Positions 8,178-15,792 of a stretch of 35,799 bases of DNA are shown piece after piece. The position numbers and the translations under genes were made by a program. This stretch comes from Bacillota bacterium. GTDB taxonomy: Bacteria; Bacillota; Sulfobacillia; Thermaerobacterales; RSA17. The stretch covers positions 1 to 35,799 of the forward strand of contig PKRI01000019.1 in NCBI GenBank assembly GCA_017577485.1, given 5' to 3'. The notes under the pieces were generated by a model. The model did not search any database. It worked only from the letters and a program-made list of their open reading frames with translations, and had not been told where the DNA came from. Numbering within the stretch: position 1 is the stretch's first letter; the number at the start of each line of letters is the position of its first letter.

Positions 8178-8714
8178 TCACAGGCGGCGGGTCCGGGTGC
8201 CGTAACGCCGCGCCACGCTGCTGACGGCCGCTGCCAGGGCGGTGGCGGCCACGACGCTGAGGCCGCCCTGCACCAGGTTGCCGGGCACGCTGGTCAGGGC
8301 TACCGGCAGGCCGTACATCACCGCCCCCGCGCCCAGGTAACCCGCCACCATCCAGGCGGCCGCCGCCGCCATACCCAGGACCGGAAGGCCGAAGACCGAG
8401 CCGCGCTGGTGAAAGGCCAGGTAGCCCACGGCGCCGGCGATCCAGCCCTCGATGCCCTTGATCACCAGCGTCCAGGGCGCCCAGTGGGCGTAGCCGGTCA
8501 GCAGGTCGGCCAGGGCCGAGCCCAGGCCGCCGGCCGCCAGGGCCGGCACCGGTCCCAGAAGCAGCGCCGTCACGAAGATCACCGTGTCGCCCACATTGAC
8601 GAAGCCTTCGGTGGCCGGCATGGGCACCTGGACGGCCATGGTGGCCGCCGCCACCAGCGCCGTGAACACGGCGGTCCGGGCCAGGTCCCGGGTCGAGTTG
8701 CGCTCCACGGTCAT
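8178..8714 (-). CDS. ECF transporter S component (PF07155-like)
   Basis: 178 residues, mostly hydrophobic, with about five or six membrane segments. The blocks GFVNVGDTVIFVTALLLGP and GGLGSALADLLTGYAHW resemble the ECF S-component family that includes HmpT-like and related vitamin-precursor binders. Such proteins bind a vitamin or precursor and use a shared energising module (EcfA, EcfA', EcfT) encoded elsewhere. The substrate cannot be told from sequence, and no riboswitch is seen upstream. GGAGG lies only 2 nt before the ATG at 8714 but 8 nt before an in-frame GTG at 8708, so translation may begin at the GTG. Confidence 0.8.
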   Translation of the reverse strand: MTVERNSTRDLARTAVFTALVAAATMAVQVPMPATEGFVNVGDTVIFVTALLLGPVPALAAGGLGSALADLLTGYAHWAPWTLVIKGIEGWIAGAVGYLAFHQRGSVFGLPVLGMAAAAAWMVAGYLGAGAVMYGLPVALTSVPGNLVQGGLSVVAATALAAAVSSVARRYGTRTRRL

Positions 8715-8759
8715 CGCCTCCGTCGCCGGGGGTTGCGTTCCCGCGGCCCGGTTCGTTTC

Positions 8760-8765
8760 ATTATA
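8760..8765 (-). promoter_or_regulatory. -10 box for the ECF S component gene
   Basis: A perfect TATAAT lies on the minus strand 46 nt upstream of the annotated start, inside the bshA/ECF divergent gap. No good -35 hexamer is found at 16-18 nt. Confidence 0.4.
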
Positions 8766-8854
8766 CAGGGAGCGGCGCCGGGCCGGAGGATGGGCCGGCG
8801 CACCGGGGTCGCCGGCGGCGCCGGCAGGCCGCGCTGCGGGAGGGGTGGCCGGCC

Positions 8855-10003
8855 GTGAACATCGGCATCGTCTGCTATCCCAGCTACGGCGGCAGCGGCG
8901 TGGTGGGCACCGAACTGGCCATGGCCCTGGCCCGGCGCGGTCACCGCGTGCACCTCATCTCCTACGAGCCGCCGGTCCGCTACCTGCCCACCGACCTGCC
9001 GGTGACGCTCCATGCCGTGGACGTGCCCCAGTACCCGCTGTTCAAGTACCCGCCGTACCTGCTGGCCCTGGCCAACAAGATCGTGGAGGTGGCCCGCTAC
9101 CAGCACCTGGACGTGCTCCACGTCCACTACGCCATTCCCCACGCCACGGCGGGCCTGCTGGCCAAGCAGATGCTGGGAGGCCGCCTGCCGCTGGTGACGA
9201 CGCTGCACGGCACCGACATCACGCTGCTGGGCGCCGACCCGTCCTTCTACGACGTGATCGAGTACAGCATGAACGAGAGCGACGCCCTCACCGCCGTGTC
9301 CGACGCCCTGCGCCGGGAGACCATGCAGCGGTTCCGCCTGCGGCGCCCGGTGGAACTGGTCTACAACTTCGTGGACCCCGAGATCTACAGCCCCCATGCC
9401 CGCCGCCGCTGCCCGGCGCCGCGGCCGGCGGACCGCGCCGTGGTCGTCCACGTGTCCAACTTCCGCGCCGTCAAGCGGGTGCCGCTGGTGGTGGAGGTGT
9501 TCGCCCGGGCGGCGGCCGACCTGGACGCCGAGTTGTGGCTGGTGGGCGACGGCCCCGATTCGGCGGAGGCCCGCCGGCGCGCCGCCGTGCTGGGCGTGGG
9601 CGAGCGGGTCCGCTTCTGGGGCCAGCAGGACAACCCTGCCGCCTGGATCGCCTCGGGCGACGTGATGCTGCTGCCTTCGGCCCAGGAAGCCTTCGGCCTG
9701 GCTGCGCTGGAGGCCATGGCCTGCGGCCTGCCGGTGGTGGCCTCGCGGGTGGGCGGCCTGCCCGAGGTGGTCAGCGACGGTGAGACGGGGCTGCTGTTCG
9801 ACCCCGACGACGTCCAGGGGATGGTGGCCGGCCTGCGCTCCCTCTTGCTGGACCCGGCCCGCCGCCGTACCCTGGGGGAGGCGGGGCGCCGCCGCGCGGT
9901 GAAACAGTTCGCGTGCCGCCACGTGGTGCCGCGGTACGAGGAGATTTACCGCCGGGCCATGGCCCGGGACCCGGACACGGCGCGGCAGGACGTGGTAGAC
10001 TAA
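8855..10003 (+). CDS. bshA: N-acetyl-alpha-D-glucosaminyl L-malate synthase (bacillithiol)
   Basis: 382 residues, family-typical. The N terminus NIGIVCYPSYGGSGVVGTEL and the blocks HVHYAIPHA, TTLHGTDIT and AVSD match BshA, a GT4 glycosyltransferase. It joins UDP-GlcNAc and L-malate in the first step of bacillithiol synthesis. The EAFGLAALEAMACG block is the C-terminal nucleotide-sugar site. The GTG start follows GGGAGGGG at about 9 nt. BshB and BshC are not in this window, so bacillithiol production is implied rather than shown. Confidence 0.93.
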   Translation: MNIGIVCYPSYGGSGVVGTELAMALARRGHRVHLISYEPPVRYLPTDLPVTLHAVDVPQYPLFKYPPYLLALANKIVEVARYQHLDVLHVHYAIPHATAGLLAKQMLGGRLPLVTTLHGTDITLLGADPSFYDVIEYSMNESDALTAVSDALRRETMQRFRLRRPVELVYNFVDPEIYSPHARRRCPAPRPADRAVVVHVSNFRAVKRVPLVVEVFARAAADLDAELWLVGDGPDSAEARRRAAVLGVGERVRFWGQQDNPAAWIASGDVMLLPSAQEAFGLAALEAMACGLPVVASRVGGLPEVVSDGETGLLFDPDDVQGMVAGLRSLLLDPARRRTLGEAGRRRAVKQFACRHVVPRYEEIYRRAMARDPDTARQDVVD

Positions 10004-10049
10004 GCAGGGTGAACAAGCCGGTTCGTTTGCCTGGAAAGGGGTCGGTGCC

Positions 10050-10307
10050 GTGGAGGCCGTGATCGCGGGCAGCCTGCTGTGGGCTTTGATCTTCGGGATT
10101 TATGCGCTCATGGGTGTCTTCATCACCGTGGCGCCCGCCGTCGTCGTGCGGACCGCCGATCTCCAGCAGCAGAGCGCACGGTTCCTGAAGCGCCTGCCCA
10201 TCGTGGCGGTGGCGCTGTGGGTGGTCCTGGTGGCCGTCAACTTCGTCTACCCGCTGGATATGTGCCGGCTGTGCTCGCCGGGCGTCCGCTTCCCCTGGCT
10301 GGAGTGA
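10050..10307 (+). CDS. Small two-helix membrane protein
   Basis: 85 residues with two hydrophobic segments (about 5-31 and 48-67) separated by a short polar loop, QQQSARFLKR. It ends in a cysteine-containing tail, DMCRLCSPG. I do not recognise the family. The GTG start has AAAGGGG about 9 nt upstream. It lies 47 nt after bshA and may be co-transcribed. The CxxC pair in the tail could bind metal or be redox active, but this is a guess. Confidence 0.6.
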   Translation: MEAVIAGSLLWALIFGIYALMGVFITVAPAVVVRTADLQQQSARFLKRLPIVAVALWVVLVAVNFVYPLDMCRLCSPGVRFPWLE

Positions 10308-10317
10308 GGCCGGCGGG

Positions 10318-10842
10318 TCAGCGCCCGGCGATGGCCGCCAGCTGCTCCAGCGTCCGGGCCACAGCGGTCACGAACTCGTCGACCCGGTCGGCGAAGTCGA
10401 AATTCACCTGGCGCATAAAGCTGAAATGCTCGTGGACGGCGTCGTCGTAATTGCTTCCCGACGGCGCCGTTTCGTCCAGGCGGGTGTGGGCCAGCTGCAC
10501 GTCGGGCCAGAACTCCTCCACCACGTGGCGGAGCAGCGTCACGGCCGCGCCTTCCCCGTTGCGCAGCACGCAGAACTCCACGTAAAGGCTGCAGCCGCCG
10601 GGCGTCTCGTCGGTGGCCTCCAGGCTGCCGGCGTCGACGGCGGCGTTGAGGGAGTCCTGCTCCAGGGTGATGGTGGCCGACACGGCATCGCCCAGGGCCA
10701 GGCGCAGGTCGTACTTGCGGTCGCCGCGCAGGATCTCCACCCACAGGGCGTGGTCCGTCACCTGCACGTGGGTGCCCAGGCTGTCGTCGACGGCGTCCTC
10801 CAGGGCCCGCCAGATGGCGTCAAACGAAGTGGTGGTCGGCAC
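10318..10842 (-). CDS. Uncharacterised acidic protein
   Basis: 174 residues from GTG at 10842, chosen because GGAGGGGG lies about 7 nt upstream. An open frame extends further upstream but reads through the promoter region. The protein is acidic, without signal or membrane segments, and seems to alternate strands and helices (VTDHALWVEILRGD, LYVEFCVLRNGEG). It ends in a long helix, RVDEFVTAVARTLEQLAAIAG. No known motif was recognised. It is convergent with the small membrane gene and divergent from spmA. Confidence 0.6.
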   Translation of the reverse strand: MPTTTSFDAIWRALEDAVDDSLGTHVQVTDHALWVEILRGDRKYDLRLALGDAVSATITLEQDSLNAAVDAGSLEATDETPGGCSLYVEFCVLRNGEGAAVTLLRHVVEEFWPDVQLAHTRLDETAPSGSNYDDAVHEHFSFMRQVNFDFADRVDEFVTAVARTLEQLAAIAGR

Positions 10843-10883
10843 CGCACATCCCCCTCCCCGCGCTAGGGAACCCTCAAACAAAG

Positions 10884-10896
10884 CACATTGTATCAG
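10884..10896 (-). promoter_or_regulatory. Extended -10 promoter of the uncharacterised 174-aa gene
   Basis: On the minus strand TGATACAAT gives an extended -10 (TGn plus TACAAT, hexamer at 10887-10892), about 45 nt upstream of the GTG start. No convincing -35 was seen, as is common for extended -10 promoters. Confidence 0.4.
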
Positions 10897-10978
10897 ACCA
10901 GGACAGGTTATGGTGGACCCGGCCGCCATCCTCATAGTGGCACATGGCGCCGCATCTACTTAGCCGGGGGGATGCGGC

Positions 10979-11566
10979 GTGATCGATCTGGTCTGGCTCC
11001 TGCTGATCCTGGGCGGGGTGGCGGCCGCCGCCGCCGAGGGCCGCATCGCCGCGGTGACGGAGGCGGTGATGACCTCGGCCCAGCTGGGCGTGGAAACCGT
11101 CCTTGGTTTCGTGGGCATCATGGTCTTCTGGCTGGGCCTGAGCCGCATCGCCGAAGAAGCGGGCCTGATCCAGGCGCTGGCCCGGGTTATGGCGCCCATC
11201 TTCCGGCCCATCTTCCCGTCGATACCGAGGGACCATCCCGCCCTGGGCGCCATCCTGATGAACCTCAGCGCCAACATGCTGGGCCTGGGACACGCCGCCA
11301 CCCCCTTCGGCCTCAAGGCCATGCAGGAACTCCAGAAATTGAACGACACGCCCGACCGCGCCACCGACGCCATGTGCACCTTCCTGGCCCTCAACACTTC
11401 CAGCGTCACGCTGATCCCGGCCACCGTCATCGCCCTGCGGGCCTCGGCCCAGTCGGCCAACCCCACCGAGATCGTGGCGCCGACCCTGGTGGCCACCTGC
11501 ATCTCGTCGGCGGTGGCCCTGGCCGCCGACTACCTGTTCCGCCGCCTGGGGAGACGGTTCGGTTGA
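10979..11566 (+). CDS. spmA: Spore maturation protein A
   Basis: 195 residues with several membrane helices and a nucleoside-recognition (gate) type domain. MNLSANMLGLGHAATPFGLKAM and FLALNTSSVTLIP are characteristic of SpmA. With SpmB it supports spore core dehydration in Bacillus; recent work on the family relates it to dipicolinate movement into the forespore. The GTG start follows a run of six G at about 7 nt. The stop overlaps the spmB TTG start (TTGA). The 136-nt gap upstream shows no sigma-G site I could be confident of. Confidence 0.93.
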   Translation: MIDLVWLLLILGGVAAAAAEGRIAAVTEAVMTSAQLGVETVLGFVGIMVFWLGLSRIAEEAGLIQALARVMAPIFRPIFPSIPRDHPALGAILMNLSANMLGLGHAATPFGLKAMQELQKLNDTPDRATDAMCTFLALNTSSVTLIPATVIALRASAQSANPTEIVAPTLVATCISSAVALAADYLFRRLGRRFG

Positions 11567-12102
11567 TCGCCTGGATCGACACCGTATCCCGTTGGGCGGT
11601 GCCGCTGCTGATCGCCTTCATCCCCGTGTACGGCCTGGCCCGCGGGGTGCGCATCTACGACGCCTTCATCGAGGGGGCGCGGGAAGGCCTGCTCCTGGCG
11701 GTGCGCATCGTGCCCTTCATGGTGTCGATCTTCGTGGCCCTGGGCATCTTTCGAGAGGGAGGCGGCATGGCGCTGCTGGTGGGCTGGCTGAGGCCGGTGC
11801 TGGACAGCCTGGGCATTCCCGGGGAGGTGCTGCCCCTGGCGGTGATCCGGCCCCTGTCGGGGGGCGGGGCCCTGGGCATCGCCGCCGAGTTGATCCGCCG
11901 CTGGGGCCCAGACTCCTACGTCGGCCGCCTGGCCTCAGTGATGCAGGGTGCCACCGACACGACCTTTTACATCCTTACCTTTTATTTCGGGTCGGTGGGC
12001 ATCAAGCGGACCCGCCACGCCCTGGCTGCGGGGCTGGCCGCCGACCTGGCCTCAGTGGTGACGGCCGTGCTGGTGGTCCGCTGGTTTTTCGGCTACCCCT
12101 GA
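11563..12102 (+). CDS. spmB: Spore maturation protein B
   Basis: 179 residues from TTG at 11563, which overlaps the spmA stop and has GGGGAGA about 8 nt upstream. Membrane helices and the blocks RPLSGGGALGI and GATDTTFYILTFYFGSVG are diagnostic of SpmB. It is the partner of SpmA in the inner forespore membrane. In Bacillus the order is dacB-spmA-spmB-rluB; here dacB is absent upstream and a ridA gene is inserted before rluB. Confidence 0.92.
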   Translation: MIAWIDTVSRWAVPLLIAFIPVYGLARGVRIYDAFIEGAREGLLLAVRIVPFMVSIFVALGIFREGGGMALLVGWLRPVLDSLGIPGEVLPLAVIRPLSGGGALGIAAELIRRWGPDSYVGRLASVMQGATDTTFYILTFYFGSVGIKRTRHALAAGLAADLASVVTAVLVVRWFFGYP

Positions 12103-12227
12103 CGGGCTGCAGCCTGCCCGTTCCTGCAGTGCAAGGGAATCCCGGCCGACCGCCGAAGGATCACGTGTCCAAGCCCTGGCAGGCCCCGGCGCCGGCGGCG
12201 CCGCGGGCCTGGGGAGGAGTGTCGGCC
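12103..12227 (+). other. spmB-ridA gap with GC-rich hairpin
   Basis: The 125-nt gap holds an inverted repeat in which AGGCCC (from about 12181) pairs with GGGCCT (ending about 12210), with GGCGCC-type pairing inside, directly before the RidA ribosome site at 12213-12219. There is no T tract, so it is not a typical terminator. It might slow read-through or affect translation. Confidence 0.3.
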
Positions 12228-12689
12228 TTGAGCTTTGAGCAGCGCCTGGCGGAACTGGGGATCCGGCTGCCCGGGGTCCCCAGGCCCGTGGCGGCCTACG
12301 TGCCCGGTGTGCAGGCCGGGAACCTGGTGTTCACGTCGGGGCAGATTCCCTTCGTCGACGGCCGCCTGGCCTTCCAGGGTAAGGTGGGCGCCGACCTGAC
12401 GGTGGAGCAGGGCAAGGAAGCGGCCCGCGCCTGCGCCCTCAACGCGCTGGCGGTGGTCCGCGACCTGGCCGGCAGCCTGGACCGGGTCAAGCGGGTGGTC
12501 AAGCTGCTGGTCTTCGTCAACAGCGCCCCGGGCTTCACCGAGCAGCCCCAGGTGGCCAACGGCGCCTCGGAACTGATGCTGGAGATCTTCGGCGACGCGG
12601 GCCGCCACGCCCGCTCGGCGGTGGGCGCCGGGGAACTGCCGCTGAACGCCGCCGTGGAAGTGGAACTGGTGGTGGAACTTCACGACTGA
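12228..12689 (+). CDS. RidA/YjgF family deaminase-like protein
   Basis: 153 residues from TTG at 12228, which has GGGAGGAG at about 8 nt. VQAGNLVFTSGQIPFVDG and RSAVGAGELPLNAAVEVE match the longer (about 150 aa) RidA subgroup. The arginine before SAVG is the usual substrate-binding arginine. RidA enzymes hydrolyse reactive enamine/imine intermediates released by PLP enzymes; members of this subgroup are less well studied. It sits between spmB and rluB. In-frame codons upstream could extend the protein, but the ribosome site supports this start. Confidence 0.85.
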   Translation: MSFEQRLAELGIRLPGVPRPVAAYVPGVQAGNLVFTSGQIPFVDGRLAFQGKVGADLTVEQGKEAARACALNALAVVRDLAGSLDRVKRVVKLLVFVNSAPGFTEQPQVANGASELMLEIFGDAGRHARSAVGAGELPLNAAVEVELVVELHD

Positions 12690-12711
12690 AACATCGTGGA
12701 AACTGGCTCGG

Positions 12712-13467
12712 GTGCTGGCGGCGGCGGGGTTCGCCTCCCGGCGGGGGGCGGAGGCGTTGATCCGCTCGGGGCGGGTGCGGGTCGACGGGGTGGTGGTCGG
12801 CGACCCGGCCGCCCGCTGCGACCCCAACCGGCAGCGGGTGGAGGTGGACGGCCGGCCCGTGACGTGGCCGCCCCGGCGTGTGGTGGTGGCCCTGCACAAA
12901 CCCCGGGGCTGCGTCACCACCCGGCGTGATCCCCATGCCCGGCGCACCATCTACCAGTTGCTGCAGGGTGCCCCGCCCGGCCTGCACCCTGTGGGCAGGC
13001 TGGACGCCGATTCCCGCGGCCTGTTATTGTTGACCAACGATGGAACCCTGACCCGGGCGCTGACGCGGCCTGAGCACGGGGTGCCCCGGGTCTACCGGGT
13101 GCGCGTGCGCGGCACACCGGCGCCGGCGGTGCTGGAGGCGCTGCGGCAGGGCATCCCCCTGGCCGACGGCGTCACCCGACCCGCCGGCGTGCGGGTGGTG
13201 GGCCCGGGCGGCGGGGGAACGACAGAACTGGAGATCACCCTGCATGAGGGCAGGAACCGCCAGATCCGGCGGATGATGGCCACGGTGGGCCATCCGGTGG
13301 TGGACCTGCTGCGGGTGCGCATCGGCCCGGTGGAGCTGGGCGACCTGCCCGAAGGCCGGTGGCGCCGCCTGTCGCCCGGCGAGGTGCGCCGCCTGGAACG
13401 GGCGGCGGGCCTGGCGCCGCCGGGGGAGGACCGCGCGCCCGCCGGCAGGCGGGGACGGGGGAGGTGA
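12712..13467 (+). CDS. rluB: 23S rRNA pseudouridine synthase, RluB/RsuA family
   Basis: 251 residues. An S4 domain (VLAAAGFASRRGAEALIRSGRVRVDG) is followed by the synthase domain with the catalytic GRLDADSRGLLLLTNDG (Asp in RLDADS) and EGRNRQIRRM. RluB modifies helix 89 region of 23S rRNA. The start is uncertain: the usual N terminus is 'MRLQKVLA', and the in-frame residues KLAR lie just upstream of GTG 12712 with no ATG, GTG or TTG to initiate them; CTG at 12703 is possible. No clear ribosome site is seen, so coupling to RidA is likely. It overlaps the next gene by GTGA. Confidence 0.9.
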   Translation: MLAAAGFASRRGAEALIRSGRVRVDGVVVGDPAARCDPNRQRVEVDGRPVTWPPRRVVVALHKPRGCVTTRRDPHARRTIYQLLQGAPPGLHPVGRLDADSRGLLLLTNDGTLTRALTRPEHGVPRVYRVRVRGTPAPAVLEALRQGIPLADGVTRPAGVRVVGPGGGGTTELEITLHEGRNRQIRRMMATVGHPVVDLLRVRIGPVELGDLPEGRWRRLSPGEVRRLERAAGLAPPGEDRAPAGRRGRGR

Positions 13468-14546
13468 CGGCGCTGGATCGGCAGGCAAGGGTGGACACCC
13501 TGGAAAAGGCCCACGCCCTGCGGGCCGGCGCGGGCAGCCGCTTTCACAGCGCCACCCACGAGGAGATTGCGGCCGGCGCTACGGCCGACGTGTACTTCGT
13601 CAAGACGCTGGAGATCCTCCGGCACCTGGACCGGGCGTCCACGCCGGTGGTGGCCGAGGTGTTCGCCAGCAGGGCGGGCGTGCTGGCCGGCATCGATGAG
13701 GTTCGCTGGCTGTTGAAGGACGCCCCGGTGAGGGCCTGGTCCCTGGAGGAGGGCGAGCGCTTCGAGGCGGGCGAGGTGGTCCTGCGCATCGAGGGCCCCT
13801 ACGACGCCTTCGGCCTATACGAGACGGCGGTGCTGGGAATGCTGGCGTCGGCCAGCGGTTGGGCCACGGCGGCAGCCGAGTGCCGCGAGGCCGCGGGGGA
13901 CAGGCCGGTCATCTGTTTCGGCGCCCGGCACGTGCACCCGGCGGTGGCCCCGGTGATGGAGCGGGCCGCCATGGTGGGCGGGGCCGACGGCGCCAGCTGC
14001 ATCCTGGCCGCGGCCCTGGCCGGGGTCCGGCCCACGGGCACCATCCCCCACGCGCTGGTACTGCTGGTGGGCGACACGGTGGAGGCGGCCAGGGCCTACG
14101 ACGCCGTCATGCCGGCCGGCGAGCCCAGGACCATCCTGGTGGACACCTTCAAAGACGAGGCCGAGGAGGCCCTGCGGGTGGCGGAAACCCTGGGCGGGCG
14201 CCTGGGCGCCGTCCGCCTCGACACGCCCTCGGAACGGGGCGGGGTGACGCCGGGCCTGGTCCGGGAACTCCGGGCCCGGCTCGACCAGGCCGGCCACCGC
14301 CACGTCCGCATCTTCGTGTCGGGAGGCCTCACGCCCGAGCGCATCCGGGAACTGGCGGCGGCGGGCGCCGACGGCTTCGGCGTCGGCAGTTACATCAGCG
14401 CCGCCCGTCCCATCGACATGACCATGGACATCAAAGCCATCGAAGGCCGGCCCGTGGCCAAGCGGGGCCGCATCCCCGGGCTGACGCCGGCGCCGAGACT
14501 GAAGGCGTGGCCGGGGGAGGCCGGCGGGGGGGACAAGCCGCAATGA
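13464..14546 (+). CDS. Nicotinate phosphoribosyltransferase
   Basis: 360 residues, the short archaeal/clostridial form. ADVYFVKT near the N terminus, FGARHVHPAVAPVMERAAMVGGADG, and LVDTFKDEAEEAL are NAPRTase blocks; IFVSGGLTPERIRELAAAGADGFGVGS is the phosphate-binding end of the barrel. It makes nicotinate mononucleotide for NAD salvage. GTG 13464 overlaps the rluB stop, and its stop overlaps the ATG of the aminotransferase, so three genes are translationally linked. The only obvious thing they share is tight spacing. Confidence 0.9.
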   Translation: MTALDRQARVDTLEKAHALRAGAGSRFHSATHEEIAAGATADVYFVKTLEILRHLDRASTPVVAEVFASRAGVLAGIDEVRWLLKDAPVRAWSLEEGERFEAGEVVLRIEGPYDAFGLYETAVLGMLASASGWATAAAECREAAGDRPVICFGARHVHPAVAPVMERAAMVGGADGASCILAAALAGVRPTGTIPHALVLLVGDTVEAARAYDAVMPAGEPRTILVDTFKDEAEEALRVAETLGGRLGAVRLDTPSERGGVTPGLVRELRARLDQAGHRHVRIFVSGGLTPERIRELAAAGADGFGVGSYISAARPIDMTMDIKAIEGRPVAKRGRIPGLTPAPRLKAWPGEAGGGDKPQ

Positions 14547-15760
14547 CGAAGGTCGACCAGCTGCCGCAGCGACTGCTGTTGGGACCGGGACCCAGCGAGG
14601 TGCACCCCCGGGTGCTGCGGGCCCTGGCGACGCCCGTCCTGGGCCACCTGGACCCGGCCTTCCTGGCCCTGATGGACCAGGTGCAGGCCGACCTGCGGGA
14701 GGTGTTCGGCACCACCAACCTGGTGACGCTGCCGCTGTCGGGTACCGGCACTGCCGGCATGGAAGCGGCCATCGTCAACCTGGTGGAGCCCGGCGACCGG
14801 GTGGTCGTCGGCATCGCCGGCGCCTTCGGCGAGCGCATGGCCGAGATCGCCGGCCGCTGCGGGGCCGAGGTGGTCCGGGTGGAGACGCCCTGGGGCCGTC
14901 CCGTGGACCCCGACGACCTGCGGCGGGCCGCCGCCGGCGGGGCCGACGTCATCGCCCTGGTGCACGCTGAAACCTCCACCGGCGTGCTGCAGCCGCTGGA
15001 GCCCGTGGCCGAGGTGGCCCGGGAGGCGGGCGCGCTGCTGCTCGTGGACTGCGTCACGTCCCTGGGCGGCATCCCGGTGGATGTGGACCGGATCGGCATC
15101 GACATCGCCTACAGCGCTTCCCAGAAATGCCTGGGAGCTCCTCCGGGCCTGGCGCCCATCACGGTTTCGCCCCGCGCCCTGGAACGCATCGAGCGGCGTA
15201 CCCGGCCGGTGCCCTCCTGGTACCTGGATCTCAGGCTGCTGACGGGCTACTGGCGGGAGGGCGGAAGCCGGCGATACCACCACACGGCGCCCATCTCGTC
15301 GGTCTACGCGCTGGCGGAGGCCCTGGTCCTGTTGAAGGAAGAGGGACTGGAGGCCCGCTGGGAGCGGCAGGAGCGCCTGGGCCGGGCGCTGCAGGCGGGC
15401 CTGGAAGCCATGGGTCTGGAACTGTTCGCCGCCGAGGGGCACCGCCTGCCCATGCTGACCACGGTGCGGGTGCCCGAAGGCGTCGACGACGCCGCTATCC
15501 GCCGCGGCCTGCTGGAGGTTTACGGCATCGAGATCGCCGGCGGTCTGGGGGCCGTAGCCGGGCAGATCTGGCGCATCGGCCTGATGGGCGCAGCCTGCCG
15601 GCCGCGGGCGGTGCTGTCGGTGCTGGCGGCGCTGGATGACTTGCTGGCTGCCGCCGGCTTCCGCTTCGAACGGGGTGCCGGGGTCGCCGCCGCCGCGGCC
15701 GCCATGGCCGGCTCGGCGCCGGCGGCCGCGCCCGGCGGTGTCCGCTCCAGCGCCAGGTGA
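14543..15760 (+). CDS. Class V aminotransferase (alanine/serine-glyoxylate type)
   Basis: 405 residues. LLGPGPSEVHPRVLRAL opens the protein as in alanine-glyoxylate and serine-pyruvate transaminases. LPLSGTGTAGMEAAIVNL, VDCVTSLGGIPVDVD and SASQKCLGAPPG (Lys binds PLP) follow in order. HTAPISSVYAL and the C-terminal IWRIGLMG are family blocks. The last 35 residues are Ala/Gly-rich and lie outside the fold. The substrate pair cannot be fixed by sequence alone. The ATG start overlaps the upstream stop. Confidence 0.9.
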   Translation: MTKVDQLPQRLLLGPGPSEVHPRVLRALATPVLGHLDPAFLALMDQVQADLREVFGTTNLVTLPLSGTGTAGMEAAIVNLVEPGDRVVVGIAGAFGERMAEIAGRCGAEVVRVETPWGRPVDPDDLRRAAAGGADVIALVHAETSTGVLQPLEPVAEVAREAGALLLVDCVTSLGGIPVDVDRIGIDIAYSASQKCLGAPPGLAPITVSPRALERIERRTRPVPSWYLDLRLLTGYWREGGSRRYHHTAPISSVYALAEALVLLKEEGLEARWERQERLGRALQAGLEAMGLELFAAEGHRLPMLTTVRVPEGVDDAAIRRGLLEVYGIEIAGGLGAVAGQIWRIGLMGAACRPRAVLSVLAALDDLLAAAGFRFERGAGVAAAAAAMAGSAPAAAPGGVRSSAR

Positions 15761-15764
15761 CGGG

Positions 15765-15792
15765 GGTGCCGGCCGTTCAGGCGGCCGGCACC
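15765..15792. terminator. Bidirectional hairpin between aminotransferase and terC genes
   Basis: GGTGCCGGCCG (15765-15775) and CGGCCGGCACC (15782-15792) form a perfect 11-bp stem with a 6-nt loop between convergent genes. The terC stop codon lies in the loop. There is no long T tract on either side, so efficiency is uncertain. Confidence 0.5.

Noticed and set aside
8766..8854. Riboswitch before the ECF S component gene
   Set aside because: With the -10 at 8760-8765 the leader is only about 40 nt, too short, and no conserved aptamer core is seen.
9990..10003. TGGTAGACT as an extended -10 before the small membrane gene
   Set aside because: It falls in the last codons of bshA, has no -35, and the match is weak.
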